Origin: Duganella sp. Root336D2
GTDB lineage: Bacteria; Pseudomonadota; Gammaproteobacteria; Burkholderiales; Burkholderiaceae_D
Reading direction: 5' to 3'
Length of the DNA stretch: 64,000 bases
Assembly (NCBI RefSeq): GCF_001425005.1
Contig: NZ_LMDB01000037.1
Location: 191,269-255,268, forward strand
Both the position numbers and the translations under genes were made by a program. The notes beneath the pieces were generated by a model. That model ran no database searches. It was not told where the DNA came from and saw nothing but the letters and a program-made list of their open reading frames with translations. Numbering within the stretch: position 1 is the first letter of the stretch; each line of letters starts with the position of its first letter. Positions 62,519 through 64,000 of the stretch are shown one piece after another.

Positions 62519-64000
62519 ATTGAGCTTTGGCGCGAGACTTCGTGGCGGTGCTTGTACATGCCCAGCGCTTGCTTGAGCTCATCGCGCTGGGGCTTCACTC
62601 CTGGCAACTTCACCTTTTTCGATTTGCTCTTGCCGCTGTCCGGATCGGCCAGGGTCAGCGTCAGGACGTCGCCGCCAAAGCCGTCCTCGTAGTTCATGTT
62701 CGTGACCTGCTCCCAGCCGAAAATGCTTTGGTCGGCGTTCACGGTGATGCCTTCATACGCCACCACGATCGGGCCGAAATCGCGCGGCGGGAAATACTTC
62801 AGCACGATCGCGCGCTCCGCGTCATCGGATGGGCGGTAGCGGTACGCCAGGGTGTGCTCGTGCGCCTTGGCGAAACGAGATTCGTAGGCATTCCATAAGC
62901 GGCCTTCGATGGCGTCCGCCGTCAGGATCTCGCTGTGCCAGCTGTTCGTTACCGCCGTTGCGACCACAGCGCCAAACAGGGTGCCTGGAATCGGGCTGCC
63001 GACATTTTCCATGCGTTCGCTGAGCTTGGGGTGCGAGTCGAATGGGTGCGGTACGTTCGCGCCCTGCATCGCATCCTGGAACTGCTCGGAACAGGCGAAA
63101 GGCTTCAGGCCCTGCGCCACGTAAGTGGCGATGCCGATTTCGCCTTCGTGGCGGTCGTTGCGCTGGAACAGGTCTTCCTCGATGTGGCCGCGGTAATTGC
63201 CATAGGCGGAGATCTTGATCAGCGCCGAAATCAGCGGACGTCCCGATACCGCCTGCGCCGCTGCGCGGTCGGCGAGGAATTCGCGCTCGCGGCTTTCGCG
63301 CATCAAGCCCAGTTCCAGCGCCGTGCGGTACAGCGCCAATGGGTAGTAGGCGATCAGCGTCATCAAGTTGCCGCGCATGGCGCCAAGGTAGCCGTCGAAT
63401 TGCGACAGGGCGGGTCCGAGCTTTGCGCTGCGCTCGGTGTCGCCGCCGCTGAAGTGCGCCAGTTCGTGCGCCAGCACGGCGTCGGCTTCGCGCTGGTCCA
63501 GCACGCGCAGCAACGGCAGGCTGACGAACAGCGTGCGGCCGTCGATCGTTTCGTTGCCCAGCACGATGGGGCTTTCGGTGACAAAGAAGTTGGTGTCGAT
63601 GCCGCCGATGATCTGGCGTGGCGGGGCGGTACCCAGCATCCCAGCCAGGCCGCGCACACGCTGCCACAGTGCCGGTGCATCCTGTTCACGCACCAGTTCA
63701 CCTTCCACTTCGAACTTCCATTTGGGTCGCGCAAAGATCTGCGTGACGGCCAGCAGCGCGGCGGCTGCGGCGGCAATGCCGGTAATGGCCACCAGCTTGA
63801 TCGAATACATATGGAAGAACCAGGCGGTCAGCCAGAACGAAAGCCAGGCCAGCATGGCGTTTTGCGCCACCACTTCAAAGGAGCCCGACCAGGACAGCAG
63901 GCGTTGTCCCAGCAACAGGCTGCGGTACTGGGCGTCGCGGCCGCGCTGCGCCGCCAGGCAAAGCAGGGCGACCAGGGCTGCCAGCAGCACGCCGCCAACC
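62515..64000 (-). CDS. M48-family metallopeptidase, N-terminus outside the window
   Basis: The frame is open to the right edge, so the true start is probably beyond it; at least 494 residues are visible. Membrane segments lie near the start (about 45-80) and the zinc site VLAHELAHFSGG near residue 170, with a distal RESREREFLADRAA Glu ligand. This is the M48 (HtpX/Ste24-like) family of membrane proteases. The C-terminal half (about 330-490) is unlike the core and may be a sensor part. Its 3' end overlaps rfaE1 by 4 bp, tail to tail. Confidence 0.85.
   Translation of the reverse strand, partial: VGGVLLAALVALLCLAAQRGRDAQYRSLLLGQRLLSWSGSFEVVAQNAMLAWLSFWLTAWFFHMYSIKLVAITGIAAAAAALLAVTQIFARPKWKFEVEGELVREQDAPALWQRVRGLAGMLGTAPPRQIIGGIDTNFFVTESPIVLGNETIDGRTLFVSLPLLRVLDQREADAVLAHELAHFSGGDTERSAKLGPALSQFDGYLGAMRGNLMTLIAYYPLALYRTALELGLMRESREREFLADRAAAQAVSGRPLISALIKISAYGNYRGHIEEDLFQRNDRHEGEIGIATYVAQGLKPFACSEQFQDAMQGANVPHPFDSHPKLSERMENVGSPIPGTLFGAVVATAVTNSWHSEILTADAIEGRLWNAYESRFAKAHEHTLAYRYRPSDDAERAIVLKYFPPRDFGPIVVAYEGITVNADQSIFGWEQVTNMNYEDGFGGDVLTLTLADPDSGKSKSKKVKLPGVKPQRDELKQALGMYKHRHEVSRQSSI

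Overview
The window is chromosomal DNA from a GC-rich Gram-negative bacterium, most likely a betaproteobacterium of the order Burkholderiales, family Oxalobacteraceae (Massilia/Duganella/Janthinobacterium type). The pointers are the gene order serC-pheA-hisC-tyrA-aroA-cmk-rpsA-ihfB-lapAB-rfaE1 next to gyrA, the ompA/ubiG/gph block, a one-piece tmRNA with tag ANDNSYALAA, and many ordinary betaproteobacterial families. This placement is inference from gene content; no database search was possible. I saw no prophage, integrase, transposase, CRISPR array or tRNA gene.

Left part (1-15.2 kb). An amino-sugar operon reads leftward (GlcNAc-type kinase, GntR/UTRA regulator, nagA cut by the window edge) from a near-consensus sigma70 promoter overlapped by repeated GGTAT sites. 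Next come a secreted GIN-domain repeat protein, two small unknown genes, gspA-gspB-mobB, a YjfB-like protein, and a bufferin-type pair: a BufA1-like (DUF2282) precursor and a single protein joining the DUF692 (BufB) and DUF2063 (BufC) domains. An S4 RNA-binding protein, fumC, a FimV-like protein, a probable uncharacterised small RNA gene (about 13683-13889), a FliT-like chaperone and an HDOD protein follow.

Middle part (15.4-44 kb). This is an accessory and housekeeping mix: an M13 peptidase, a methyltransferase, a CsbD protein, a DUF2314 protein, a GST, a 42-residue membrane protein, an S9 peptidase, a MATE pump, a two-domain beta/gamma-crystallin, a large lipoprotein, cbpA-cbpM, a LysR/azoR divergent pair, an NAD salvage pair (cysteine hydrolase and pncB), a GlxA-type regulator with an SLAC1/TDT transporter, an MBL hydrolase divergent from a LysR gene, a TonB siderophore receptor behind a Fur box, a substrate-binding protein, an orphan HigA, a gamma-glutamylcyclotransferase gene with an abnormal 3' end, and an alpha/beta hydrolase.

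Right part (44.3-64 kb). This is core genome: ssrA, an unknown conserved protein, gph, ubiG and an OmpA-family protein leftward; then gyrA, a DUF2059 protein, the serC-to-cmk aromatic/serine/histidine block, rpsA, ihfB, lapA, lapB and rfaE1 rightward; and an M48 peptidase entering from the right edge.

The strongest unusual signal is a set of short palindromic repeats of three related kinds: GTCCAC/GTGGAC ends, GTGTCACAC/GTGTGACAC ends, and AAACCGGTA ends with inner GTCTGACCC/GGGTCAGAC. They lie between genes and also in frame inside two genes: at the BufB/BufC domain junction and inside tyrA. The likely small RNA gene and the fused bufferin maturation protein are the other items most worth following up.
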